Shown piece by piece: positions 33,856-43,749 of a stretch of DNA of 64,000 bases (positions are counted from its first letter, which is position 1; each line of letters starts with the position of its first letter). Both the position numbers and the translations under genes were made by a program. The stretch is from Apoderus coryli. Lineage: Eukaryota > Arthropoda > Insecta > Coleoptera > Attelabidae. The notes beneath the pieces were generated by a model that was not told the origin of the DNA, did not search any database, and saw only the letters and a list, made by a program, of their open reading frames with translations. Where the stretch lies: NCBI GenBank assembly GCA_911728435.2, contig OU452202.1:19137135-19201134 (forward strand), written 5' to 3'.

Positions 33856-35140
33856 TTTTTCTGAAATTATTTAAAATTTGATAATAGAATCAAATTCCAA
33901 GAAAATATTTTCGACATCCCCAGAAACAACTTTATTGAAATTTAATTAGCAAATCTTTTCAGCCCCAAATTTCCCATTATCTCTCTTCTCCTGGATTGAG
34001 CAGACTGTTCGGGCGCCAAATGCGTAAACTTCTCAAGTCCTAAATCAATCTTCAGAATTAACTACCAGCTGATCGGATCAAAGGAATCTTACCTTCTGGT
34101 TTGTTGTCGCAGACGGCTAATTAAGCGGCCAATGAAAAAAATAAAATATCTCTAAAAGAGATACCAAAAGATCATCGAAAAAATGCACTTCCTTGATGCC
34201 GGTTTAAAATTAAACACACGCAACAAAAATATGTATCGAAAAAACAAAACTCCAAAATTTTACAAACATTTTGAAACAATTGCTTCATACTATAAGTGCT
34301 CCTATGTCTTATTAGTGTTGTGTGGTTCGGGTTTAAATAGTGTTTGTTTTTGAAAATATAGTGAAGAATAAACCTGTCTTTAATGTCGCATCACACCGTA
34401 TATATTGACTAAAAATAAAGGAATATTAGCAATAAGAATAACCACATCCAAGCAATCAAAATAAAAACAACACTCCGTATAAATATTCTAATATTCTGCT
34501 TTTTTGGTTGCATTTATATGTTCACGTTTTGTTTTTCTGTTAATTGTGTTTCATAAAACCGAAACAGAACTGAAACCCAACGAGTTCGTTTAGAGAAAAA
34601 CCGGCATAAGATCTAATATAATATCGATTTTATACAAGGTGAAAATTATTCACCTAAATTTTCTTCTTCTCATAAAATTTAAATTAGTTATTAAAGTAGA
34701 AATGGGCACGTTTATGCTCCAGATCGGAACAAATTTTAAGCATATTTCCAACCCATATCTTTAATTCCCTGATGGCACAATCACACCCCTAAATTTTACA
34801 ATAGAAACTGGCGTCGAGTGATCAATCATTTCGACGGGTATAACATTATCTTAATTATCCTTAATTGTAACCTATTTGTTGGCTCTTCCTTTAACCTTTA
34901 ATGCGAATACGACTTTAAGGACCTCACCCAATTAAATCCACATTTTTCAATACTAACTAGTAGTTTCAGAATCTCTATAGGGTGATTGAAAAATGAAAAC
35001 CTATATCAATTCAGTTATTCTGAATCAAGAAATAATATTTAATTAAATACTCTATAGTTTCCAAAATATTTAAAAAAGGTTCATCGAAGACGAATTTTAA
35101 AATTACCTGGTGACGTGTCTAATCTAATTTTCGCATTTAA
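33856..35140. other. Non-coding with a primer-binding-site-like sequence
   Basis: The only recognisable item is the tRNA-Lys complement at 34005-34018 (next entry). No gag, pol or paired LTR is seen around it. The rest is AT-rich and unremarkable. Confidence 0.4.
34005..34018 (-). other. Possible LTR-retrotransposon primer-binding site
   Basis: On the minus strand the 14 bases TGGCGCCCGAACAG are complementary to the 3' end of tRNA-Lys, the primer used by several LTR retroelements. They follow TTTACGCA with two intervening bases, which is the usual layout after an LTR end. An LTR would then occupy higher coordinates, but neither its start nor a second LTR was found. Confidence 0.4.
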
Positions 35141-35146
35141 ACTAGT

Positions 35147-35344
35147 TTGTCATACGAAATTAACTCTGACAGTAGTTGTCAAAAGTTATTGTTAATGAAT
35201 TACTTCGTTTTCGAAGTTTTATTGGAAAAACCATTCCATCTTTCTAGTGAAGAATACGCTGATATTATTTTTGTGTGGCGAAAACGCTCTAGCGGCTTGT
35301 GGCCAATATTAGCGGAGATTTCTAAACCAGTGGCAATTTACTAG
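35147..35344 (+). pseudogene. DUF4817 N-terminal fragment of a transposase
   Basis: The frame ends with SSEEYADIIFVWRKRSSGLW and PILAEISKP. This corresponds to the DUF4817 opening (EEYADIIFVYG, Gly/Ala-rich helix, then RFPxR). The AGGGTGATTGAAAAATG near 34979 may be the eroded left end of its element. The helix-turn-helix and catalytic parts are absent. Confidence 0.55.
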
Positions 35345-35519
35345 GAGAGTCTTTTCTGATTCGGTTCAAAAACTCCCTGAATGTGGAATAGGTAAGCGTT
35401 TTAAAAGCGGGCGAAATTAAAACCACACGGTGGCACAAGAAGAAACAGTAATTGATAATGTGCTTGAATAACCCAGAAATCTTTCATATAAATTGTTCAA
35501 CTCTGTTCTTTAATGTGCA

Positions 35520-35892
35520 AGACAATGTCATATGAAGTCAGGGCCGCTGGTTATCAGAGTGAATCGCACTGTGGCTCTTCCGGTGTTAAATTGTACGCAT
35601 CTACCGATTGTGTGAATTTACGCTTGGAAGACACTGGGGTATACTCCTGCTCCTGTCACTTTATTGGGTTTGGAGCCGTCTGTAAACCATTTCGAAGTGT
35701 TTTTTTAAGATTGCTGGTGTGTAAGTTCCTTCCCCAATCCCTCTTGGTACTTAACTTTGTGGTGAAGTTCTTCTGAAAGTTATATTTTTTCTTCGTTTCG
35801 TCACTAGGGAGGTTTAGAGATGGGAGGTGTATGATCAGAGATGTCCAGGCTCCTCCTGAGGCAGTTTGAGTAGCTCGTTTGTTTACAGTCAT
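35520..35892 (-). pseudogene. LINE RNase H N-terminal fragment
   Basis: On the minus strand one frame reads KWFTDGSKPNKVTGAGVY, PSVFQA, a stop, then IHTIGRCVQF. It matches the start of the RNase H domain of R1/Jockey-type LINEs, including the first catalytic Asp in FTDGSK and the GTGAGVY strand. A preceding frame (35892-35690) reads FTTKLSTKRDWGRNLHTSNL, which is probably the linker. It carries one stop and one frameshift. Confidence 0.6.
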
Positions 35893-35960
35893 CCCAATGA
35901 AAATATTACTGATTCATATGTTGTTAACCTAGCTTACCGATACTAGATATTGTCTGTAAA

Positions 35961-36128
35961 ATGAAGCACCAGCCGCAGCCAAGAAATGAAGCCGTGGAAT
36001 TTGCTCTTTTGGGACATGTAGCATTGAATCAAACACAGAGAACTCATCAAAGGTATTTCCCGTTCTTCCATAATAAGAAATTTAATCAGTATAAAACTCC
36101 GACGCAATACTCAATTACGAATTTGTGA
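35961..36128 (+). other. Unclassified short open frame in GC-richer patch
   Basis: A 55-codon plus-strand frame (MKHQPQPRNEAVEFALLGHV...) coincides with an open minus-strand frame that ends at a donor-like GTAAGC near 35933. Both look protein-like and I cannot choose between them. No family is recognised. Confidence 0.15.
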
Positions 36129-36559
36129 CCTGATCGCAGTATCTCGCTTCTATAATTCTATACTATCCTATAGTATTGAATGCGATAGGTAAAAATTAAC
36201 AAAACAAATACAGGCCTGTGAATATTGATTAAAAATGGACTTGATATTTTCCATTAACCAATTATAATTGCAGATAAACGAATTCCCATCCATTTTTGTC
36301 CCGATACGTAACTATAACATAATATCAGTTCATCAATATGCATAATAAAATGCGAACACAGAAACACTTTTAAAACGATATTATTGGAATATCGAACTCT
36401 AATTAATTTGACTACAATGAGTTTTGTAGTAGACAGATTAGTTATTGCGAATACGGGTACCTACTACCTACATGGTGTAATTTATATCGAGAGCATTTGA
36501 AATACTCCAACATTATAATATATAGGCAATTATTGTTGTACGCAAGTTTGTGTCACATC

Positions 36560-36690
36560 AAAATGATTGATACAACGATGGTAAACGTACAGGAGTATAT
36601 AAGGGCAGAATGCGTGTAGTGGGGCCAATCGTACTCAAATCGATATACTTAATAAACAACAGTTAGTAGGTATTGTAATTTAACGGTGGA
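36560..36690 (+). promoter_or_regulatory. LTR-like promoter/polyadenylation block
   Basis: TATATAAGG at 36595 is followed within 60 bp by AATAAACAAC at 36651. A TATA box this close to a poly(A) signal is typical of LTR retrotransposons and unusual for a host gene. LTR borders and an internal region are not found, so a solo LTR is only a possibility. Confidence 0.3.
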
Positions 36691-37918
36691 ATTCATTATC
36701 AACAAAAGTGATTGAAATAGTGAAGAAAAGTTTGACGTTTCAATGTCATATTTACTAAAATAGATATTTTTAAAGTGAATACTTCTTTGGCCGCGTGAGA
36801 GTGATTTTGCAGGGTCGCATCACGACACGATGTATAAAAGTTTCGTCCCGCAAAAGAGATGAAGCATATAACAAATATGAGGGAGAGAGAGACAGAGATA
36901 TTTGTGGTGTATGCTACACACTATATCCTATACCATACACTATTATGTAGAGAGCGAAAACAAGTGCATGCATAGGCACAGCTACACTTAGGGTGTTATT
37001 TGACTTGGCAAAGATATACGATATACTGTCAATACAACCGATGTAGGTCTTGAATTCAATTTTTTATGGAGGTAGACATAAACAGTAATCATATATAATA
37101 ACGAAATATTAGAGAGGGTCAGCCATAAGGAAGAAGTTTGGGCTTGGGCTTCGTGATGCTTGGATTCGTTTGAAAATTATGAGTCAATTAAAAATATTAA
37201 TACTATATATTATGTAATATATACTTTACCCAAGAGAAATAAATATGTTGTAGTTTGAAATGCTCGTGAAAGAAGTATTCACTTCTATCACGTGTACTGT
37301 GTTGCACGCGAATTCTGAATCATTGCTGCTTCCGGAATAGCACACGAGTTCTGAAAAACTGCATTTAGTTAGATACGTGTGACAAACACTATTTTTAGTA
37401 TATGCTCCCAACATTTGGTTATACGCTTTTGACAATTCTTCAGAATGCCTAAATTTGCTTCAGCACAACATGCCAGACAATTTATGTGGATCCATCATTG
37501 AATAAAGATGAGTTTTGGTTATATTTGAATGTTTTAAATGTTTAGTTTGTTTGGCGAGGGTAGGGATGGATGTTGTCTTTGTCGGGAGAAGTTTTGTAAT
37601 GGAATTTTTACGAACCGAACACTCCAAGAAAGATACACTAAAAAAAATAGAATTACGGTTCAAGAATAATAAAAAAAAAATGGTAATACATATTACTGAC
37701 GCTTGGAACGCACTTACGATAAATAAAAATATTATTAAGGCATAAAATAACTGTTCGATTCTTTTTAATGCCACAAATTAAAAAAATTGTTTGGTTATCG
37801 AATAAAAGCCTTATATATCATGCAGTGCATGACATTCGCTTGGCACAGATGACGTCACTGCGCCAATTCGATTTATTTTGAACAGGTCGATATCCTTCCT
37901 ACCTAGAGAAGTTATTGT
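36691..37918. other. Non-coding, nothing recognised
   Basis: AT-rich sequence with several short frames, none with a domain. There is a purine-rich GAGAGAGAGACAGAGA patch near 36882. Confidence 0.35.
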
Positions 37919-38745
37919 ACGATATTGCTAATAAGGCCAAACAAATCGTGCTAGATTTACTTCCTGTGAAGTCTTGTGTCATTTACCGTAAAGAATATGA
38001 TGCTTTTATTCAGAGACATTTTAAATGCCTGCTTTTCATTAATGGAAATACGAAAATGGCGTACTCGTAAATGCGCGTCGACAATTTGGTCAAAATGTTC
38101 TATGCTGAAAGCAGTGTTAAGTGGTAATGAAAATATTCAAATTGACAAATTTACAAAAGTTATTCAAAGAGGAATTGGGTTGGATACGAGCCTAAAAATG
38201 CTAAGTTTTTCTGCAGAGAAGAGATCGATCAATATTTGTTAAAATATGTAGGTATATAATATGTTTTGTCCTTTCATTTCATTGGATTTTTAGGTTGCTC
38301 TTGTCATTGGCCTTTGTGGAGCATGCAGAAGAGACGAATTGCACTCGCTACGAAGACATCTACAGACATCAACAGCTACCTGTTGGTTACTCTTGCTGAG
38401 TGTTTCCGGTGGTGGACGAAGGGAACGTTGTCAATCCAGTGGAGTTGTATGAAAATTTACCACATGATTATATCTTCATCTCTTATCAATCATGAAGGAA
38501 AATGCACTGGGCACGCTTTCGGATTCACGTAGTCGGGAAGATGCCTTCTATTGTAACAGCATTTTTAAAGTTGCTGAACAAAAACGTCATTGTTTCCGAC
38601 ATACTTCTGCTACTCTTGCTTCAGCATCGCTGAAATGCCTAGGTTGTTGTTTTTTGTCGAATTTAGGCATTCTAAGGAATTTTAGAATGAGTCCGAAGCA
38701 TTTTACAGACATGAATGAGTTCGTAAAATAGCAAGTTTTGGAAGC
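37919..38745 (+). pseudogene. Crypton-like tyrosine recombinase, copy 1, with intron
   Basis: The N-terminal part reads LDLLPVKSCVIYRKEYDAFI, the usual LLPxKSxxxY-EYxxF opening. Stops follow, then GYEPKNAKFF-like and EEIDQYLLKY-like pieces. A 46-nt GT-AG intron (38248-38293) interrupts the gene at phase 0. The next exon opens VALVIGLCGACRRDELHSL, holding the box I catalytic Arg in CRRDEL. Downstream, a HVVGKMPSIV segment and HCFRHTSATL (the His-x-x-Arg box) can be read in shifted frames. The final HGGW and Tyr region is degraded. The family encodes tyrosine recombinases that mobilise Crypton DNA transposons. This copy is dead. Confidence 0.75.
38248..38293 (+). other. 46-nt intron in Crypton-like copy 1
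   Basis: The intron begins GTAGGTATATAATATG and ends with a TTGGATTTTTAG acceptor. Removing it joins LLKY to VALVIG in one frame. The position equals that of the introns at 48620-48672 and 57337-57406. Confidence 0.65.
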
Positions 38746-39269
38746 GTATGAAAAAAACATGTTTTACTCGACTGTTAGACTGACTTTTGGTGCTTTTGTC
38801 CCTTTGCCAGTTATACCGAAAATTATTTGTTTTCAAAATGAAAGCCGTTAATTCCTCCTGACAGCTGCTCTAAAGAATCTGCCTTCTAATCATTTTTCAT
38901 AGTCATTAATGTTATTGCAGCTAAAATATGGCAGAAAACAAAGGCGAAATTTATGAAAAGAATCTTAGAAAAGAGAATATCCGTCGTAACTATTCATACA
39001 AAGTTCGTTGAAAATTTTCTGTGAGAAGCCTTTAATTACATTATTTTCGTTTCATTTGTGTTTATAAAAGGGAAGTTTGAATGAATTCAGCCAATGCATT
39101 TTTGTTATTTTATTATTATGGATAAGCGATTGCTTGAAGGCATATTTTTTGTTTATTTCGCGTGCTCAATAGGCTGATGGTATTTTATTGAAATAATGAT
39201 GTTTTGCAAATATAAATCTGAATATAGTTCACAATAAGCCAGTGAAGCTGCAGTGAAACCGGGAACTTT
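38746..39269. other. Non-coding, nothing recognised
   Basis: AT-rich flank between the Crypton relic and the mariner relic. No signal seen. Confidence 0.4.
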
Positions 39270-39765
39270 AGGAATTCGAATAAATGCTTACGGAAAAAAA
39301 TAAAGAATACAATGTTATTAACCACGGACGGACTCTTGTGTGAGAGCTCGCATTGTCGTGGTGAAGAGTGATCCGTCTTTGGCGGTTGGTTTTCCTGATT
39401 TTTTGGAAGACAACTGGCAAACAAATGGTTGTGTACCACTCAGAATTGACTGTTCTGCGTCGTTCTAGTGGTACGGTTGCGACATGTCCAGTTTTTGGAT
39501 TTGGGATTTGGCTCATCTTGAAACACCCATACAGTCGACTGCTGTTTACTTTCGAGCTCATACCCGTAAATCCACGATTCATCACCTGTCACGATGTCAT
39601 AGACGTGTTTCGAAGCACTCCGATCGTATTTTTTGAGCATTTCTTTCGACCAATCGACACGAGCATTTTTTTGAGCGATTGGCAAATTGTGTGGGATTCA
39701 ACGCGGACAAATTTTTTTGACAGTCAAATGTTTATGCAATATTGAATGTATGCTGGTCCCACTAA
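39270..39765 (-). pseudogene. Mariner (DD34D) transposase fragment
   Basis: Minus-strand frames read SGTSIHSILHKHLTVKKICP, then NLPIAQKNARVDWSKEMLKK, IVTGDESWIYGYELESKQQS (first catalytic Asp), TGHVATVPLERRRTVNSEWY and ITLHHDNASSHTRV (second catalytic Asp). This is the mariner family proper. Three frames are needed, so at least two frameshifts exist. The N-terminal helix-turn-helix is missing: the fragment starts abruptly at about 39765, where it joins another transposase. The third catalytic Asp is not seen. Confidence 0.85.
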
Positions 39766-40345
39766 TGCCTTCTACCAGAAGAGTTGGTAATCTGGTATCG
39801 CAAAAATTGGCATAGAATTCGGCGTTTGGTATCCTAGGTAGAAACTGTGGTTCTATTATCCTATTTCCCAACAGACAAAGCCACACATTTAAGCACCAGC
39901 GTGCTTGCTTATGTGATTCTCTAATTTGGTGCCGATTTTCGTAATTCCAACAATGCAAGTTGTGCTGATTGAACACTCCTTGCTGGTTAAAATGGGCTTC
40001 ATCACTTTACAGTACTTGTTTAAAAATGTCTTCATTTGCGTCCAGGCAATTTAAAAAAAATCTACAAAATCATACAAGCGCAACTCAGTATCCCCAGGAT
40101 GCAATTCTTGAATCGGCTTTATATAATAAGGATGCAGATTTGCTCTTTGCATGAATCTGTTTTTATCAAGGATGACCAGATTTAAATTATTAATTCCAAG
40201 TGAAAGATTTGTCTAATTTCAATATTCAAAATGGTCATAATTTCATAAGGAGACATTTTTCGAAATTTTGACATAAGTGATTTTTGTCTTGTTTTGGGTC
40301 GTAGATTTTACCCCCGAAGGGTGCGGAATGTTTTTTGGGACACCC
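39766..40345 (-). pseudogene. DUF4817-type transposase fragment fused to the mariner relic
   Basis: On the minus strand the order is ANEDIFKQVL, a stop, SDEAHFNQQGVFNQHNLHCW, then ENRHQIRESHKQARWCLNVW, LLGNRIIEPQFLP and FCDTRLPTLLVEGI. This is the first half of the DDE domain of a DUF4817/Tc-like transposase, with the first catalytic Asp in SDEAHF. It ends near 39766, and the same open frame (39976-39698) continues directly into mariner sequence. A CAGGGTGTCCCAAAAAACAT terminus near 40330-40348 (minus orientation) is probably the element's left end. Confidence 0.75.
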
Positions 40346-40348
40346 TGT

Positions 40349-40644
40349 ATATCGTTGAATTTGTCGTTGAAAGGCATATTCATATCTGACATTATATACA
40401 GGGGTGTGCATTTGACAAAAACGAGAAAATTAATGAAATGCCAAATATGGCAACAGTTATATATATTTTTTTTTATCCAAATAGAATCTAAAAAATCATT
40501 CAAATAACTTGCGTACGCTAGTTGAAATGTAGGCTAAATATTGAAAATAAACGCGAATAAATACGAAATGGTGCATGTAAACTCCATACTATGATATTTA
40601 TATCGTTGAATTTGTTTTTTTAGTGCTCTATCTAAATATGTATC
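40349..40644. other. Non-coding with a MITE end
   Basis: TACAGGGGTGTGCATTTGAC at about 40397 is another terminus-like sequence. Nothing else is seen. Confidence 0.35.
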
Positions 40645-41142
40645 ATCAAAATTGAATTGTGTTACCAATTACTAATGTCGGGTTATCGGTCTGTTAGAAA
40701 CTAATGTTGATCAAAAAACACTCATTTAATTATAAGCCTCTATATTTCGTTGATAATTTCCAACTTCTTCAGGAGGTACACTAAAATGGAAACAATCTAT
40801 CTCAGAAAAACATTCATAAAATGGTCATAAATATTTAAAAACTTACATTGAGAGTAAATCAAACAAAACAAAAATCATTAAGTATCTACCTAATTATGTT
40901 TGACATTAATGATTTTTGTTTTGTTTGAATTACTCTCAATGTAAGTTTTTAAATATTTATGACCATTTTATGAATGTTTTTACGAGATAGATTGTTTCCA
41001 TTTTAGTGTACCTCCTGAAGAAGTTGGAAATTATCAACGAAATATAGAGGCTTATAATTAAATGAGTGTTTTTTGATCAACATTAGTTTCTAACAGACCG
41101 ATAACCCGACATTAGTAATTGGTAACACAATTCAATTTTGAT
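40645..41142. repeat. Near-perfect 236-bp inverted repeat
   Basis: Left arm 40645-40880 and right arm 40907-41142 are the same length and differ at about three positions (for example AGTAAATC versus AGTAATTC, and TCTCAG versus TCTCGT). The spacer is 26 bp. Neither arm holds a protein frame. Each arm contains CTGAAGAAGTTG, eight bases, CAAC and GAAAT, a stem-loop similar in layout to the CTGATGA/GAAAC motifs elsewhere. A transcript would fold into a long double strand and could feed small-RNA pathways. Confidence 0.95.
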
Positions 41143-42134
41143 AATTCTAGTACGGTCGATAACATATATTAGACATAAATATGTATCAATATATAGGTTG
41201 TGCTATTTAAAATAAGGAAGTTGAATGCCGTAACTGCAATATGAGCCACAGTGTATATGTAGAAATTAAATAAATAAAAACTACAAGTTAACCCAACAGA
41301 AGTCTCTATTTAACTTTTTGTTGTACCGTTTATAGTTGCTCAGATAAGGTAATGGTCCCTCTTAAACGGGCCACCCGGTACATTCTTATATTATGTAGTT
41401 CATGCTTTTGATCCAATGCAGAAATCATATATAAAAGATTCACTCCGGCTCCTCCGCAATCTCCAAATAGCTTCACTGAGATTTGTTGTAATTTCCAGAA
41501 CATCTTTGTACCCCATTGTGTATATGATTCTAAATATTTCAACCACGGCAGAGCATAAACCGAGTAAACTGTAAGCACAATGTTCCACTTAAAAAAAATA
41601 GTTTGTGTTTGGTGTGGATCTGGAATTTTATTGTTAGTGTTGTTTTGTTTTTTATTGGCTTAACACTTTTACGTTCCCCCAAAACACACTTACATACAAA
41701 GGAGTTGTTATTATAGTAGAGTTACTGGAACTCGAAATGCACTTGACCCACATTTTTATAAGCTACAATAATTTTTCTTTTGATGATTTTTTGTTAGTTT
41801 AGATTTCAGGTATATTTTTCCTCTTACTTATATAGTGTAAAAACATTGAAAATAATTGTGCTAAAGCTATAGATAATAATTGTGCTAAACTAAATAAGCT
41901 AAATGCTCCGCAAAAGTACAACTTCAGGACAGTATCTTAAAGTTCTTGCGGGGGCCGAGGTGGCCATCAAAAATCCTAATAAAAGGCGTGATGGAACGTG
42001 CTGATGGATGCATGGTCCCGTGAGTATACTTATAAGGTACCGCAACAGTAGTCTCCAGTGCACTGGGCAACTTTGCCTTACATCCTCGCAGGGAAAACGG
42101 CGGATTTGAATTAAAAAATGTTAAAAAATTGGTT
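41143..42134. other. Non-coding, one micro-MITE-like unit
   Basis: About 41194-41257 reads GGTTGTGCTATTTAAAATAA to GAGCCACAGTGTATA, a diverged relative of the CATTTAAAATAAGG micro-MITE. The rest shows no recognisable gene. Confidence 0.4.
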
Positions 42135-42945
42135 GAGTCGCCCCAAAACTTTCCCGACAAGATATAATACAATCAAAAATATATGACCTCCGTAACGAAA
42201 CAGAATTTTATTAATTATTATTGTTTTATTTTCATTATGCCCAATAAACTAACGTAAGAAACCAACTACGTTATTCAAAAATTAGAAAAAAAAATATTGC
42301 CAGAGCTGGGATTCGAACCCAAAACCATCCGCATGCGAAGCGCATGCTCTATCAATGACGCCAAAAACCCTTTATCAAATTACTGTATTACTTATACTCT
42401 AATAAGAGTTATAGGTTCCACCTTTTTGAGCGTGCGCAAAGAAAAGTAATTAGAATCCCTTTGGAATTACGAGAATTGCCTTATGAGGAAGGACTGGCCA
42501 GAATGAATTTGTCAACTTTGGTGGATCGCCGCCTTCGTTGTGATCTAATACAGACTTTTAAGACTCGTTAGTGGCTATTACAGCATTAACATGAATAATA
42601 ATAGGCGACAACTTAGGGGTCATTCTAAATAGCTGTCTAAAGAAAAATGCTCGAAAATGGGAAGAAGAAATGTTTTAGCCAATAGAGTGGTCTATGCGTG
42701 GAACAGACTTCGGGAAGAAACAGTAATCGTGACAACGGTGATTTCGATTAAAAACAGAGTGGACGATGAACTTGGGGATATGTCGGGAGCGATGATACCT
42801 ACACTATTTTTGATTAATTGCAGAGTGGTTAAACATTAAAGTAGTTTCGGGAGACCGCTCACTACTTTAGATTAATAATAATAATAACTAACTAACTGGT
42901 GAAATTTTAAATGCAATTTGTTATATCCGTCTTTATCTCACATTT
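42135..42945 (-). repeat. tRNA-Ala-derived SINE, copy 4, split by a LINE
   Basis: The minus-strand SINE runs 42945-42887 and then 42420-42135. The tRNA head (42366-42299) has ATTGATAGAGC, anticodon loop TTCGCAT (Ala-CGC) and B box GGTTCGAATCC. The tail reaches GTCGGGAAAGTTTTGGGG near 42140, as in copy 2. The LINE at 42421-42886 interrupts the leader between GGTTCCA and ACTAACTAACTGG (plus strand). Joining the two gives the same leader seen at 14060-14090 and 32660-32690. Confidence 0.8.
42421..42886 (+). mobile_element. 5'-truncated LINE inserted in the SINE
   Basis: The insert reads FERAQRKVIRIPLELRELPY, EEGLARMNLSTLVDRRLRCD and LIQTFKT, a stop, then in another frame RNVLANRVVYAWNRLREETV and SIKNRVDDELG. 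This is the C-terminal end of a LINE reverse transcriptase (ERxQRxxTRxI, LxYEERL, LxxRRLRGDLI, FxxRVVxxWNxLP). It ends with ACTACTTTAG and an (AAT)n tail at 42871-42886. The 5' truncation coincides with the SINE breakpoint. At least two stops are present. Confidence 0.8.
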
Positions 42946-43009
42946 ATTTTTTAGCGCGTTCACAATACTTTCTCCGTGCGGGAATGTAAAAAGAAAGCAA
43001 AGAGAAGGA

Positions 43010-43745
43010 GACTAAGGCAGAGGAGAGATCCGACTAGGAAACCGTCTCGAGTCAGATGTCTTGAAACTGTAATTACATAGAAGATACAACTTATCATAAG
43101 AGAAAATAAATCAACGAGCTTAATTAAACCATTAAGAAAAACCAAGAGACACTCATGGAAGAGGTACTGCGAAAACATACAGAAGACTCCAGAATATGTC
43201 AGTCTTAATAGAATCCTCTTCCATTAGATAATTTCTAGAGCACACTTCCTCTGCTCTAAAACTTACAAACATGTCACTGCAAAAAAAAAATATAGGACCC
43301 AAATATAATAGCAAAGCCTGTACGAGGGTTCTTGCAAGGGTCAGTACTTTTTTCTTTGCTATGGAACCTTCGGGACAGTGAAGGCTTCGTCAATAACCTC
43401 GTCATTCTTGTCTATGCTATGATATAGCAACAAATTGGACTTTGGAACAGATACGAAAAATGTGCCTGTCAGAGTTTTCACAAAGAAGAAACAGATAGAG
43501 TGTCTTCAAGATAAAATAAAATTGCGAAAATGTCGGGTGAGGTAAGTTATCTAGGGGATATTTTAAGCTCAAAGCTAACCTGGAATGGACATCAAAAAAG
43601 AAACAAAGTGAGAGCGGAGAGAAGACTCAGAAACCAAAGATGATACACTGCAGTAGTCAGACCTGTAATAACATACTCGTCCCCTATTTGGAGGACGAAG
43701 ATGAAACAGCAGTAAATACTCAATAGAAGCTGTCAACGAATTATT
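43010..43745 (+). pseudogene. R1-like LINE reverse-transcriptase relic
   Basis: In shifting plus-strand frames one reads LRKTKRHSWKRYCENIQKTP and EYVSLNRIL, then TRGFLQGSVLFSLLWNLRDS (usual GCPQGGVLSPLLWNL), VNNLVILVYAMI where a YADD box is expected, VSYLGDILSSKLTWNGHQKR and YTAVVRPVITYSSPIWRTK. This order is characteristic of insect LINE polymerases of the R1/Jockey type. The YADD motif is destroyed (YAMI), and stops and frameshifts occur. It is dead. The region between motif 1 and motif 2 is much shortened, so an internal deletion is likely. Confidence 0.75.
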
Positions 43746-43749
43746 TCTA

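Noticed and set aside
35961..36128. Host exon on either strand
   Set aside because: Overlapping open frames on both strands, no recognised family and only one plausible donor. Listed as unclassified only.
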